This document shows, one piece after another, positions 46,732 through 59,394 of a stretch of DNA of 64,000 bases; positions within the stretch are counted from its first letter, which is position 1, and each line of letters opens with the position of its first letter. A program made the position numbers and the translations under genes. The notes under the pieces were generated by a model that was not told the origin of the DNA, did not search any database, and saw only the letters and a program-made list of their open reading frames with translations. Origin of the DNA: Galbula dea (Eukaryota > Chordata > Aves > Piciformes > Galbulidae); NCBI GenBank assembly GCA_013399015.1, contig VWZX01000778.1, positions 714,095 to 778,094 on the forward strand, given 5' to 3'.

Positions 46732-48127
46732 CAAGGTGTTCCACAAAGGCCTGAAGACCTGAGCTGAGTGACCTCCTGGGGCAATGAGCTCAGTGCTGTA
46801 GCCTTTCTGTAGGTGATGAGTTTAATGGTATCTGCTCACCAGTAGTAAGTTTCTTGTACAGTGGATGCTGTCAGTCACAATACTTGAAGTAAATGAAGGT
46901 TTGGCAAGAGCTTGGTAATTTACAAATACTTCTAATTTCCTTTCCCCTCTGCTACTGATTTTTCTTTGCCTTGCTATAAATATGCAGGTAATAATTTTCT
47001 GTATCTAAGGCAGCTTTCAGGGCTCACAATAAAGGGGGCTGGCTCCCAGGCCAGAATAGCCACCTGCCAGCATGGAAGTGATTTGTTTCTGCAAAGCAAA
47101 GCTGTTCTCACAGGCTTGCTGTTGTTTGCAGTGAGAATGGGACAGGGACTGAACCCAGTCCCAGCCCATGTCCTGCACACACCTCTGCTCTTTTCTCACT
47201 TCTGTCCTGTGTTGAGGGTCTCCTAGAAAGGTGCTTAGAGGTGAGAATTGCCCTAATGTTTAGAGATAGGATTAAACATTGCACTATTAATCTTGTTATT
47301 TTGGTATATTAATGTAAGAGTAAGGTAATCTTTCAAGCTAACTGAAAAATATTGAGTAGATTCCAGGCAAGGAGCAAGTGTGGGTGTACCAGAACTCTGA
47401 CATTTTCTCCAGTCTCTGGCATTTTGTCCATTTCTATATATCATCACCATGACTACAGTGGTAATGTCTAAGAGAACTCCAATGTAAATCTGACAGCACC
47501 TCCTTAGTGGTACTTAAAATCATGTAATTAAGCAAGAAAAGGCTGCTGATTGAGGAGGTTAGAGCTGCCTTGCAGAAGATTACAGCACATTTCATGATTA
47601 ACAATCAGAACACTCTTTTCCAAACCTCTACCTAATTTAGCAGACTAAGGTTTCAGCTGAGGATAAGACTCTGCTCTTAATGCTGCAAAGAGGAGGGGAG
47701 AATGGTAATTTCTCACCATTTTCACTGCTTTCCTGGTGTTTACTCCAAACTCAGTCTTCATTCTAATTTTGCTCTCCCAGTTAACTGACTTAGCAGAAGT
47801 ACTGAAAAGGCAAAAAGGTCAAGGCTCTTGATCATAGCAATAGAATTCTCTCCAATCTCTTGGCACTTCATAATTAGGATGGAAAAATACTGTAAAATCG
47901 ACTCATTTCAGTGGCAAAATCTCTGCACCCATCAGTTAATCTGCCACTATTAATCTTTTCTCAGTGCACCCCTGAAATTATAGGTTAGTTTCAGAGATAA
48001 ACTTGTGTTTACTTCCTGGCAAACACATTTCTGTGAAACTATATAGTTAAACTGTTTGGGAGGAAGAAAATCAATTGATATATGGCACATAAGGATATTA
48101 TTTAGAGTTCTAAATAGAACACGTGTT

Positions 48128-48162
48128 ACTGTATATATTTAATACATACTGTATATATTTAA
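48128..48162. repeat. 20-bp period duplication in AT-rich DNA
   Basis: ACTGTATATATTTAA occurs at 48128-48142 and again at 48148-48162, spaced by TACAT. Small local duplication. Confidence 0.9.
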
Positions 48163-49159
48163 AGCAGGTTATAGCATTGGTAGAGATCCTGATAGGCAAT
48201 TCCTCTGTTAAATTGCCCAGGGTTTGATGGAATTATCTTGTGAGATCTGCTGGTTTTGAGACCTCTCTCAGTGAGAGGACGGTGATGCTGGTAAAACTAT
48301 TTCTCCTTCCCCTCCATACCTGCACAGGCATTTCCAGATAGGATCATCTAGAGGAATCTGTAGCTGGTTGACAAAGTGAGGTCTTCTAGAGGATGGTCTA
48401 ATGTGACATTGTGGCAGGGGTAAGGTCCTTAACTATAACATGGTTTCATGCTAGATGCTTTTATCTTCATTTCTGTCACTTTTTGTTCTATTGTTATTTG
48501 TGGTGTTCTGGCTGCATTCCCTGGATTCTGTTGCTGTCTTTCACAGATCTATAAAAGAAAATAAATTTATAAATTGCCTACATATTTTCTTGGCAGACTT
48601 CAAGAGAAAAACTTTCTGCTTGACTCTTGTTGCATTCTGTGTTAACTTGACTCCAGATCTCTCCAGGCAGTATGAAGCTTTTCCTCCATCACTTGGCAGA
48701 GTGCCTATATGTTGTGAATTACAGAAAACATTCCTGTTGTCTAAATTCCTTTCTATACATCCCAACTAAAAATGCTTTTGGGGGATACATATATTATGTA
48801 GAAGTGTATTAAGGATTGGAGAGAAACTGGAAGTGTCACATATAGGGTTTGAAAAGACCCCAAACTTTGTATTTTCTAAAGCCAGTATTTCACAGAATAA
48901 ATACCAACTGCAGGAGAGAGCAGAAGCCCTGGGGAAAATGAAAGGCAACACATCCAGCTGTGGAACTGGGAATTCTTGCCCCCAGACCCTCTGAGGGGGA
49001 ATAGGTTTTGTACACTGATGTTCTATGTTTGCAGTGAATACTCATTTTAATTGCTCCTCCTCATGGCTGTAGCATGCATAGCTTTTGCAATATTTTAGGT
49101 ATGTTTTTCTTTCAAATGGCAGTTAATAATTGTGAATGGTTGTGAAAACCAGCAAGTTT

Positions 49160-49174
49160 CCCCCCTCCCCCCCC
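49160..49174. repeat. C-rich homopolymer tract
   Basis: Fifteen bases of C with one T. Confidence 0.85.
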
Positions 49175-49910
49175 AGGCAGTACAGTCCAGATTGACATTT
49201 CTAAGCCCTTTAAAAATGAGAGATGCACTGTGTTAACATCTTTATCCTCCTCCTGCAAAATTCAGCATGCTTTGTGGAGAGCTCCTAGAGGCCTGTTTTG
49301 AGTATAAACACTGTTGAAAAAGTCCTGTATCTATTGTCTCCATCTCTTAGTTATGGCAAAGATGATGATGAATCTGATTTTTTATCTTTTCTTAAAAAGT
49401 CTTGAGGATGTGCTGGCATAGAGATCATTATGGGCATGTGTTAAACCAGAGCAAAAAATATTCTTTACATAAGCAGCTACTGCTGGAGTAATCAAATAAC
49501 TCCATTGCTGCAGGTCAGCATGTGCAAATTAACACAAATACTCAAGTATTAAATCACTCCCAGGGAAAGGCAAAAGGTTTACAGAAAGTGCAGGTTCTGT
49601 CATGTGTCTATCCAGCAGCCTAGCTAAATGACAAGGTGATCTGCAGTCCAAGGGAATTATTGACTCAGAAGATAAGAACATGAAGTAGGCATTTTAAATT
49701 CAAGTCTGCAATTATCTTACCTCCAAATGATGTTATGGGATTTATGTTACCAGGGGCTTGTTGGGATGAAAAGCTGAATTTTTACTACTGAGCAGGAGTC
49801 AGGTACATAGTTAATCTGAAGAGGAAAACACTTCAGTGTTTGGAATTCAGATGCTTGTAATAAAATAAAGGAAAAGAAGCTGCAAAACAGGGCATGAGGG
49901 TGTGTAATGC

Positions 49911-50005
49911 ATGACCTGGTCTAGGGAATCCTGCTGTGCCAGGGGGGTTGGACTAGATGATCTTTTGAGGTCCCTTCCAACTCCCAACACTGTGATTCTG
50001 TGATA
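49911..50005 (+). mobile_element. CR1 LINE, 3' end fragment (sense)
   Basis: It reads ATGACCTGGTCTAGGGAATC, CTGCTGTGCCAGGGGGGTTG, GACTAGATGATCTTTTGAGG, TCCCTTCCAACTCCCAACAC and TGTGATTCTGTGATAT. Less than 100 bases of the element were copied. The tip is well kept, with two TGTGATTC-type octamers, so this is probably among the younger ends here. Confidence 0.92.
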
Positions 50006-52920
50006 TATTTAATTCTGTGTGCATTGGGAAGGCCAGAGATGTATTGTGAAGGTAGAGAAGAGAATGAAAGTTTTGCAAGTAGTTCCTTACTGTGAACAAG
50101 CCCAGACTTTCCAGATCTAGATGTGGATGATCAATGTAGATATGAGTCTAACTCTGAATTGTACAAGTTCCTTTGGGGCAAGGATTTCAGCCCTTTGTGG
50201 AGCAAAGAAAGCTGATGCTTCTATCTGCTGTTTGGGTTACTCTGTGCAACTGTAACTCTGCTCCTGTGTGTGATACACTCTTTAACTTCAGCCTGTGCTG
50301 TTTCATCCTTCTTCATTCAGTGTGTTGTGTTTATTATCACCATTCAACACTCACCCTTTATCTTCCTCGTTCAGAGGGCTGAATGTCAGGGGATCTGAAT
50401 GTGCCCCACCTGACCTACAAGGAGAGGTTGAACCCTGGTGCTTCAATCTCTCTGTAGAAGGAGGAAGGGCAGTGGGTTAGGGCTGTGTTGCATACAAAAG
50501 AGAAGCAAATGAGATGCAAGATTCAGGGTTAAGGAGCTTAGGTCGAGTTTCCCTTTGCTTAACAACCCAAATGGATGCACAAAGCATTAAATGGACTCTG
50601 CTGTTGAGTTCACCTCTCTCACTAGCACAACCACGTATGTAGTTTGATGACCTGCTCAAGGCTGAGTGGCTCTAGCGACCCCTCTCCCACCCAGCTGGGC
50701 ATTACATGGCTGTTAAAACAAATCCTCCTGTGGTCAGACCTGTTAGGAGGGTTTTTTTTCAGGCTGCCCACACACAGAGTCAGGGCTGCCTGGGATTTGC
50801 TTACTGCATTTCCAGCAGGGTTTCTTTCCAAGTGATGTTTGTAGCCCTAGTGAAGACTATATTGGAATGGCTACAGTTGGTTTTGTAAAGCAAATTGAAT
50901 TTAGGTTCCAACCAGGAAATCATTTGAGGATACACTAATGGTTTAGTAGAGCACAGTGGTTTTTGCATCTTGGTGACAGACAGGCAAAAAAACGTTTTGC
51001 TTGCTGAAGGCTTTAATGTAAGTCAGGTCAGAAAAGGCAATTGTTACAACATAGTGTATTCTTGCTCATGGCATCTATTTCCTGGAGGTGTTTACATTCC
51101 CACCTGTACCTGAGAGGTGCTGGACAGAAATTGGGCTACCCAGAATGTGAAAAAACCTGTAATTTTGCATGATTTCCCCATATGATAGCCCTCTTTGCCT
51201 CCTGAAAAAACAAATTATCTTCAAACTCCAGATTTATTTCAGGTCACTGAAGTTGCATGAACCTGGAACATTTTCCTTGGCATTGCCCTTTTAGTTGATA
51301 ATATCCTAGAGTTTAAAAACCTTGAGGATATATTTTCAGACTTGAAAAGAGCAGCATTCTGTTTCAGATGTGCTGAAATGTTGTATTATGACACCAGGAA
51401 ACAGCTCTTTGCAGTCGTTAAAACAAGACATGAATTCTGACATGTTTCTATGGTACTGCTGGTTTGATTAGTCAGAAGTTTAATCCAACACATAAAATAT
51501 TCTGCCAGGAAGGTTTTGGTTGCTCTATTGTGCAGTTCTTTAAGAGCAATTTTCCACTCTTTTCTCTCTTGCTAGTCCTGCAGCCTAATCCTTGGCTTTG
51601 TGCACCTCACACAAGAGCAGCTGACTCTGAAGTGGTTTTATTTTCCAGTGGGATACCAGCCCAGCAGTTCCTAGGTCAATTGGTGAGAAATGTGATTTCT
51701 GACCTCTTGGTGTGTGTCTCAGAAGAACAGCCCAGGGACTAGGGAGGAGGGAGGCAATGTGATTTTCAAGCTATTCTTAGGTTTCCAGATCTACTTTCCT
51801 GAGTGGAGGTTAGTATAACCCTGAATATGATGCCTCCAGACTCCAACATGCTCCATCCTTCCTCTGCTTCTTTCAAAATGCTCCTGAGGGGATGGTCATG
51901 ATCATTTTCCTGGCTCTGTCTCATTGTGGGACATGCTTTATGGCCAAGTGAATCCTGAGAACAAATCAAGTCCTCTTTTATAGCAAATGTATGGAAATTT
52001 TGGTAGAAACCTGATCCCCAAATCATATTCCTCATTCAAGCAAGCCATTTATGAGATGATGTTTTCAAGGCTTGTATCTTAGTTCTGTTCTGAATTGCTT
52101 CTTGAGGTACTTTCTTACTCAGTGTTGGTACAGGTAGCTATAAAATGTGGAAGAAACAACTTTTCTGGAGCAGATGTCTAACTTTAAATATGATGTGCCT
52201 GTTTGGCTTGCAGTTTTCTGTAGAACAGCCCAGGGTACTCTGTTGTTGTTGCAGTTATCCCCAGCCTGTTTCCAGTGTGCTCAAAATAGGCTTTAAGAGG
52301 TGCACTTGTGTAAGGAGTATGTGGAATGCATCTTCCAGAAGGGTGGAAGGGCTGGATGCTTGCACCAACAAAACAAAAGCTTCTGAAAATGTACAAAAAT
52401 TTGCATATATTGAAAATCAGAGTCAGAACTGAGAACTGAGCATCAGACACAGTTAGGGCATGTTCAGAGGCTGTAAGGGATCTCAGATGTTTTTTTTATA
52501 GCTGTGAATATCTGAAATGTACTTAAATTGATATGAAATACATAGCTTTTATAGCTAGAGGCTTTGTTGGTCCTTGAAATAGTGATGTTCTGTAGCTTGT
52601 TACTCATCCAGAAATAGCTAAAGTGGCTTTCTGAGTACAAATATCAGTCATCTGCATGCTTGTGGGATAGTCTTTCCTGCTTCAATGAAACTTTGACTGC
52701 TGACCTGATTGTACAGCTTCTAAGCATAGGATATGTATTTTTTTCTGGTGTAAGAAGTCTCCTTCCTATATGCTTGTGAGAAAAGGATAAATGTCTTTTA
52801 GTCTGTGGCTGTGGAGAATGGACCACATGAGCACACAGACATGGTCTTGCCCATAATCTGAGTTGATGTGACTCTGGGCTGCTCCTTCATCTCCTCAGAA
52901 ATCTGGTACATTACATTTAA
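50006..52920. other. Unique non-coding sequence
   Basis: No gene or interspersed repeat is recognised. GC content is higher around 50380-50830, without real CpG clustering (a few isolated CpG). Frames of up to 95 codons occur on both strands. Confidence 0.5.
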
Positions 52921-53042
52921 AATCAGAGAATCACAGAATACCAGGCTGGAAGGGATCATCTGGTCCAACCTTTCTTGGCAAAAAGACAGCACTAGACATG
53001 GTGGCCCATCCAGATGAACCTTAAAAGTGTCTGATGTTGGGG
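52921..53042 (-). mobile_element. CR1 LINE, 3' end fragment (antisense), distinct lineage
   Basis: The plus strand begins AATCAGAGAATCACAGAATA, CCAGGCTGGAAGGGATCATC, TGGTCCAACCTTTCTTGGCA, AGACAGCACTAGACATGGTG and GCCCATCCAGATGAACCTTA, then AAAGTGTCTGATGTTGGGG. The CCAGGCTGGAAGGGATCATC start separates it from the other CR1 ends in the window. It is 5' truncated with no coding part. Confidence 0.88.
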
Positions 53043-55189
53043 AAAAGAAGTTGGCACATCAGAAGTAAAGAAGGAAGCTTTGCATTGTCCTGTTTGTCTG
53101 TTGATCCAACTGATGGAATTTTAGGGTTGCTCCTTCACAAAAAATGAGGGAAATTAGGGCTAGGAACATTATCCTAGGCTCTAGTTTGCCCTGAGAGGTC
53201 TGTGCCAACAAAAAGGTACATACCATATGGTTTTACATGATGTATTAACAGGTGATTTCCATCTGCAGCTAACTGGAGGCAACATATTCGGTGTCCAATT
53301 CTGCCTGGGGAAAGTCTAGTGTCACAGTTCCAGAAATTGGGTGATTCTTTTCCAGCAGTCCATAATTCCACTCCCTCCTTCACTGTAAGAAGAAAACTAA
53401 ATAACATTTCCTTTATTTCTTCCCCCCCATAAAAGTCAGTCTTGTCCAAAACCTCATTAAGTGCCACATCTGCCATGTCTCTAGAAAGTATTTAAAGTTT
53501 CTGGGCCCTCCAGCAGCCTTGCTTCTGCTGAGAAGGGAATACCAGGTAGGAGTGTGGATTGGAAACAGTTTGCTAACTTCTTTGGACTCACTAAAGTGGT
53601 GGGTCGTCAGTGATCTACACAGAGAAAGCAGGACAAGCTGCTGCTGGGGCTTCCCCCAGCCACACCTGCCCCTGCAGCCAGCACCAGAGCCACTTTGCCT
53701 CCTGGTGAGAATAATTTGGTTTGTAGCTTTCTTCTTCAGCTGATGTCTTCCTTGGCATCTCTGTAAAGGCTCTCCAGACTTATAAAAAGTGTAAATGAAT
53801 TGTTAGTGCATTACAAGTACAGCAGGAGGGAAGTCAGCTAACTCCACAAAGACATTTTGCATCCCTTCACCTGGCTCCTGCTTAAAGGCAAACCGCTGCA
53901 GGCTGGTTTGAGGACCAGGCATGTACAGAGACTTGAAAGATCTTGGCAACAGCAAAACAGCAAACTGCATTTTCCTTATGAACAACCTTTCATTATGCTC
54001 CCCAGGTAGCCTCAGCCTGGCCCTCTCCACACTGCTATTTTAGCCAGGTGCTAGCAAGAAAAACCTCTGCTTATTGCTAAGTGCCTATTTCCAGCCACCA
54101 CCATCAAGTCAAGACAGTGGGTGGTTTTCTTCATGTGCTTTGTGAGGGTTATTGTTGGTGAAGCTCTTCAGGAACAGAAAAACCCAACCCAACAAAACAA
54201 AAACAACAAAAACCCCAACCCAGCAGCCACCTGAGTATCTTCTTATCAACCTTTCCTGGTATTTTTTTAGTAACAACCTCAAATAAAACTTGTTGATGGG
54301 TGAGAAATATTGAATTAGAGATAATATTGTAGTAGGTTGTTGTTTACAAGCTAGCATAGAAGTGAAAGGAACACTGGGTGAAATTATTGTCATAATAATT
54401 TTGATTCTCTTTCCTTAAAACTTCTCATGAAAGACAGATCTTTTCAGTTAATGTGGAGTCTTTTGCCTCAAGAGTCCCAGCCTCTTGTGAATGTGCCTTT
54501 GGTGTGCATTTAGCAGAAGGAGGGCTGGGTGCTGCTGCAGGAGGGTGTGGGGGATGATCTCCTGCACTTTTTACACAGAAATGGTTTCAGCAGTTGGTGC
54601 ATGATAAAGATTTCATGTTCTTTCAGAGAGTTGTTTGGCTCCTATCTTTATGATGTAGATGGTTTTTAGAAGGAAGGAGTTTCAAAGCCCTATGTGAGGG
54701 TTATATATTTGTCCTTCAGCTCTGTGCCCTCCCATGGGAGGATGCCCATGTGCTGGGAGTGGTAGGATGCCCCACATAAGGTGTGGTCCAGAAGGAGCTG
54801 GAAGCTCCAGTCACCAGAAGCAGTTGTATTGTGCATGATGAAAAGGTTGAGGGAAGCATCAAAACTCTAGGGACTGCTGAGCAAACTGCAACTCCAGCAC
54901 TGCTGTACTCACTTGTCACTGAAAAAGCAGTTTCTGCTTGTCCATTGGTGACCCTTCATACTGGCTTGCTATAAAATGCATAACCCCAAAAATGTTGCCC
55001 ATGGAGAAGTAAAACAAACCCCAAACCTTTGCAAATGTCACCCCATGGGAGGGCTATTCCCAGAAGTTCCTTCTGTCCGCTTCCCTAAGTGTGTGTCTGC
55101 TTGTCAGTTTGAGACACTTCACAACCATATCTAAATTCCTGAGTTGCTTATGGGGTCTTTGCTGTGATACACATCTAAAGATGAGGGGT
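53043..55189. other. Unique non-coding sequence
   Basis: No gene is recognised. An A/C-rich low-complexity patch (AACCCAACCC, AACAAAACAA type) is at 54177-54223; it is the complementary counterpart in style of the GT-rich tract at 6652 but shorter. Confidence 0.5.
54177..54223 (-). repeat. A/C-rich low-complexity patch
   Basis: About 47 bases consisting only of A and C (G/T on the minus strand), without a fixed period. Confidence 0.85.
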
Positions 55190-55350
55190 GAGTTAATCAG
55201 TGAGCTGCTAATTTATCTTTAATCAATAACATCCTTAATTAGTACATGTTATCAAAGCAAACGCCATTGATTACCAGACTATATTCCATTACTTTGCACA
55301 ACAATCAACACTCACACTATTAATAAAATAGATTGAAATTTTGTTATCAT
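55190..55350. promoter_or_regulatory. Candidate conserved enhancer-like element (homeodomain-core cluster)
   Basis: About 160 bases of complex, AT-rich sequence with at least seven TAAT/ATTA homeodomain cores, including CTTAATTAG, TTTAATCAATAAC and TTGATTACC. It also has SOX-like words (ACAATCAACA) and no homopolymer or repeat signature. Dense and non-repetitive packing of such words is typical of vertebrate conserved non-coding elements, but AT-rich neutral DNA also contains these cores. Regulatory function is inference from composition alone. Confidence 0.25.
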
Positions 55351-58300
55351 GTCTTCAAATAAGCTTCTTTTTACCTCAGGTCTTGAAATAAGGTTGTACT
55401 TAACCTCTGGCTTGAGTTATTTCTGCTGTCTTGAATGGGTATGACAGGGGGGACTTTTTCCAAGGCCTTTGCAGCAGACCTTTGTTTCAGACTGGAAGGA
55501 GAAGTTAATTGATAGTTTCCTGATGCTCAGGCTTGCCTCATCCATGTGGCTTACACAGGAATTTTCAATTCAATTTCAACCTCAAATGGAAACAGCCACA
55601 AATACAAAAACCTTGCTGAAGCTGCACAAAATGAATTATGTGGATAACAATATTTCATCAGGCTTGGAGCTTGGCTGTGTTTTGTCCAAAGCAGTAAAAC
55701 TGTGTAAATAAATTGCTAAGTCCCTGTAATATTAATGACTTGTACCTCACCCTTTACAAGCAGGGTGGCAGTGGGACAGAGGAGAGAATTGCCTCTCACC
55801 TTGGTGACATTTTTCTTTTATATTTAAGCCCACAAACAAATATTAATATATATATATACACACACTCTCTCTCTCTGCTGGATTAAGTTATTTCAAATAT
55901 TTCCTGTTTATTTGGGGTTTTTTGTAAACTGAGAAAGCAGTGGGGTGTGGGAGAACAGCCTCTACATCTGTATCCTTCCTTCTGTAGTAAGGTACTTTTG
56001 GATCCTAAAACCCTCTTCAAAGCAAACTGGAGCAGCCAGGCTATCCCCAGCATGGGAGCCACCATAGCTGCTGGAGCCAGAAGAAAACTCAGACTGGGAT
56101 GAGTGCCTCTTCTAAATGATTTTTGTTTGCTTGGGGTGGGAGGAGAATGTGTATGTCAAGAACTGGACTTGCAGAGTGGAGCCTCAGCTGGACTTCTAAA
56201 AATCTCCTGTTTTGGCTCTGCTGGCAGTGTGACAGGATATCTTTGGTGGGTTTGGAGCAAGGTCTGGCTTGTGGGGGGTTTTTCTGAAGTGCAGAGGCAG
56301 GAATGGGGAATCAGAAGGAAAAGGAAGGAAACAGGAGTCAAATTCAGTGCCCAGCCTTGCTTGCCTGTGTGCAGGGATCTGCAGGCCACCAGGGTTAGGG
56401 TGGAAAGCATCCCCTTTTCCATGGCAATGGGGACGGTTCCTGCAGGCAAGGAAGGGGAGCAGGAGGCTGTGCCCTTGCTCTGTAAGCTGCAGTGAGAAAA
56501 GCAAAGTCAGAGCCTGCCAGGGCTGAGCCTCCTGACTGCTTTGGCAGAGGAGTCTCCCAGCTGACCCCGTGGTGAGACCCAGTCCCATCTGGTCTCCTGA
56601 TCCTTGGATTTTCTATTCTTTGTGGGCTTTATTCAAACCCTTTGATTATTCCTGGCTTCAGTGGGCTTTTGGTTATTGTTTAGGGTCTCTCACAACCTTT
56701 GTGCTCAGGCAGCAGCTTTGGTCAGTTCTGCCACAATCAGTTGTCCTGGCCACGGCTGCCAGCACAGTCTTCTTCTGTCTTTATTGTCTTTTAATTTCTC
56801 CTGCTTCATCCAGCTGTCCCCATTCACTCCCAGTAGTGTTACAGTTCCTCCCTACTTCAAGCAGCTTTGAGGGATATGCTTCAAAAATAAGCTAACTAGA
56901 GAAGTAAAGGGGAAGAAAAGAAAAAAAGCCACCCCCTGGTATTTTAAAGCATTTTGGGTCTGTTTTTCTTTAATTACAGTTTCAGATTATTGTAATGAAC
57001 TAATCTGGGATTCCTGCATATGGGCTGGAGTAGGCAGAAACTCTCCACATGAGCTTTTATTTGCTTCTTCCTGTGCTGATAGCAGAGGAGGTGTCAGCAT
57101 TGGTTTCTGGGGAAGCACAGTTGAATCCAGACTCAGCTTTAGTAATCTGTGGCACTAAAACCCTTCCTGGGGCACACACAGACCTTAGCAGACTGCCTCA
57201 TTGTACTCAGCTCACTCAGCAGCTTGATGCCTGTCTGGTGCAGTGGGTAGCTATCACAATAATGTTGACAGTATGGTTTCCTTTAAGTGTTTCAACCCCT
57301 TTTATCATCAGCAGTCATTTTTTATCCTGCTTTTTCTAATCAACCATTAATTCAATAAGGTTTCTATGGAAGCCAGTCTGACCAGCAAGTGATTCTGGAT
57401 CAGGCACATCTCAGCTGCTGGCTGTGCATCCCTTTTCCAATCTATTCCCTGGGTTAACTCTAACTGGATTGAGGTTTACGGGATGCAGCTTCACCTCTTT
57501 TCTACAAATTCTTATCAGTGTTTTCTTGATACTTGATGAAAATATTTGATCACTAGATCCCCAGCCCATGTTTCTAAGGGGTCATGTACAACGAGGGCTG
57601 TGATGTAACAGCAACCTACAGTTTTGAAGGTAGGATGCCAGCTCTGGGCTTGTAGTGGTGGAAAAAAGAGATGTTACTCATACCTGATAAACACAAATTA
57701 TTTTCAGCTCCCGTGTTATAAACTTAGATTGGCAGCAAAGTGGATTGGAGTTGCGTAAATGAAGATGTATTCAACCCAGTTTTCTTGCTGTCAGCCCACT
57801 TATCACACAAGCTTAGGGTGTAGATTTAAGTGTTCAGATCCAGTGTAGGGGATGTCATTCTAGAGCCGGAATCTGCGGTGGGAATCCTGCTGCCACCTGC
57901 TGTTAGACCAGAGATCAGTTGTTTCTCTCTGTGGCACAAGCAGTTGTGCTTCTGACCTATTTAAACGAAGTTAATGCTGGTACTTTCCAAATTTTCTGTC
58001 CTATCAAATTTCAAGCTGTCTGCATTTTCTCCCTTAAGACGACATGAGCTTCATAACTTCTATTTCTACTTTGTTTTCTTATCATAACAGGTCTGTTGAA
58101 CATCTGTCTGGCATTTCATTTTTAATATTCCCATAAAATGCAAGTGTGGGGAAATTGCAGGGTGTTATGTTGATGGCTTGCATTTAATGTAGGAGGGATT
58201 TGGGGACGTGGAAGGCTCATCAGCAAGTGAATGTGAGTATATGATTTTTACATCCCTAAGCATTTAAACATGGTCTTTAAACCAGACAGATGTTGATATA

Positions 58301-59299
58301 GATGCAGCACTTGGAAGATGGCTCAGAAATGTTTCCATCTGCAGCTGTGTTCTGGGCTGGGGCATTGGCAGGGAGAGCATGGGAGCCTCAGTTGTATGAG
58401 CTATTGTTGCAGGGAGTGCTGTGTGGTGTCAAGTTTTCAGAAGCATGCAGGTGTAAGCCAAAGGGTTATTCTGGTACCTTTTATTTCAGGCATGGAGTTA
58501 GTGTCAATAGGAATCTGTGCATATGCAGGAGAGCACAGCACCTGAGCTGCCCAGCTACAAGAGGGTGTTAATGCAACTTTAAGTTCCACTTTCAAACATG
58601 ATCCCAACAACTTTGCCAGTTTATAAAGGTTTTGCTGAGTGAACTGTATCAGTATAGGTATGCTTTCAAACTCTTCTACACTTGGATCAGTTATGTTCTT
58701 GTAACAGTTTCTCCAGAAGGTGCAGGTTCCCTGAACAACCCTAAGCTGTAACAGAGAGAGTGCTTTTGTGTTGCAACAAGTTCATGCTAGAGCTTTGCTG
58801 TATTTCACTTTTAGGTGGTTACAAACTACATCTTTCTAATCAAAACTGCTAGACAGGAGTGGTTTTAAACCTAGACCAAGTCTAGCTATGCCAAAACTAC
58901 AGCTCCTGGGTCCTGCTTCAGTTATTTTTGGAAACAGAAGTTTCATTCCTCAGACATGTAAGTTGTTTTAAAATCATCACCTGGAGCCAGTAAATCTGCA
59001 TGAAAACATAGCCCTGGGTTCCTTACAGTGCAGCACTAGCAGGTCACAGAGTCAGTGGGAGAACTTCTTTCCCTGTCTGCTTTTCTGATGAAAAGGTAAT
59101 GCTGCCCAACTCCCACTTTCCTGACAAAACAAGGATAAATAGCACAAGAAAGCTCTGCAGCCTCTTAGGAGGTGGAAAGTGTCTAGATAAAATTGTGGTA
59201 ATTTTCAGCAGTGGCCCAAAACTCAGAGGGGGAAACACTGTGAAAACTCCTCAGCACCCACATTGTTACCCAGCAGAAGATACAGGGGCTCTGAGCTAC
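55351..59299. other. Unique non-coding sequence
   Basis: No gene is recognised. It has a compound microsatellite (55846-55876). A GC-richer section (56100-56600) is open on both strands by composition. Isolated CpG occur near 57868-57877. A 97-codon plus frame at 57049-57339 starts with a hydrophobic stretch but has no other gene features. Confidence 0.5.
55846..55876. repeat. Compound (TA)n(CA)n(CT)n microsatellite
   Basis: TA repeats pass into CACACACA and then CTCTCTCTCTCT, about 31 bases in all. Probably length-variable. Confidence 0.92.
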
Positions 59300-59394
59300 C
59301 TGATGTAGGTGAAGTTGTTCCTGCTTACTGCAGGGGAGTTGGACTAAATGAGCTTTAAAAGTTCCATCCAGCCCAAACCAGTCTAGGATTCTAA
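59300..59394 (+). mobile_element. CR1 LINE, 3' end fragment (sense)
   Basis: TGATGTAGGTGAAGTTGTTC, CTGCTTACTGCAGGGGAGTT, GGACTAAATGAGCTTTAAAA, GTTCCATCCAGCCCAAACCA and GTCTAGGATTCTA follow the CR1 end of the lineage also seen at 23364. It is clearly mutated (GTTCCATCCAGCC for GTCCCTTCCAACC), so it is an old copy. Confidence 0.82.

Larger units (their letters stand above)
46732..49910. other. Unique non-coding sequence
   Basis: No gene is recognised. AT-rich stretches near 47520-47645 and 47880-48000 contain several TAAT/ATTA and AACAAT-like words and look enhancer-like. A 20-bp period duplication is at 48128-48162 and a C tract at 49160-49174. The acceptor and donor at 46987/46988 (ATGCAG|GTAATA) are a weak juxtaposition. 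Confidence 0.5.

Noticed and set aside
56103..56588. Overlapping 130-residue frames on both strands
   Set aside because: The section is GC-richer, which lowers stop-codon frequency on both strands; neither frame resembles a protein family.
57049..57339. 96-residue plus frame starting with a hydrophobic, signal-peptide-like stretch
   Set aside because: No other gene features; the later part is another hydrophobic run typical of T-rich DNA.
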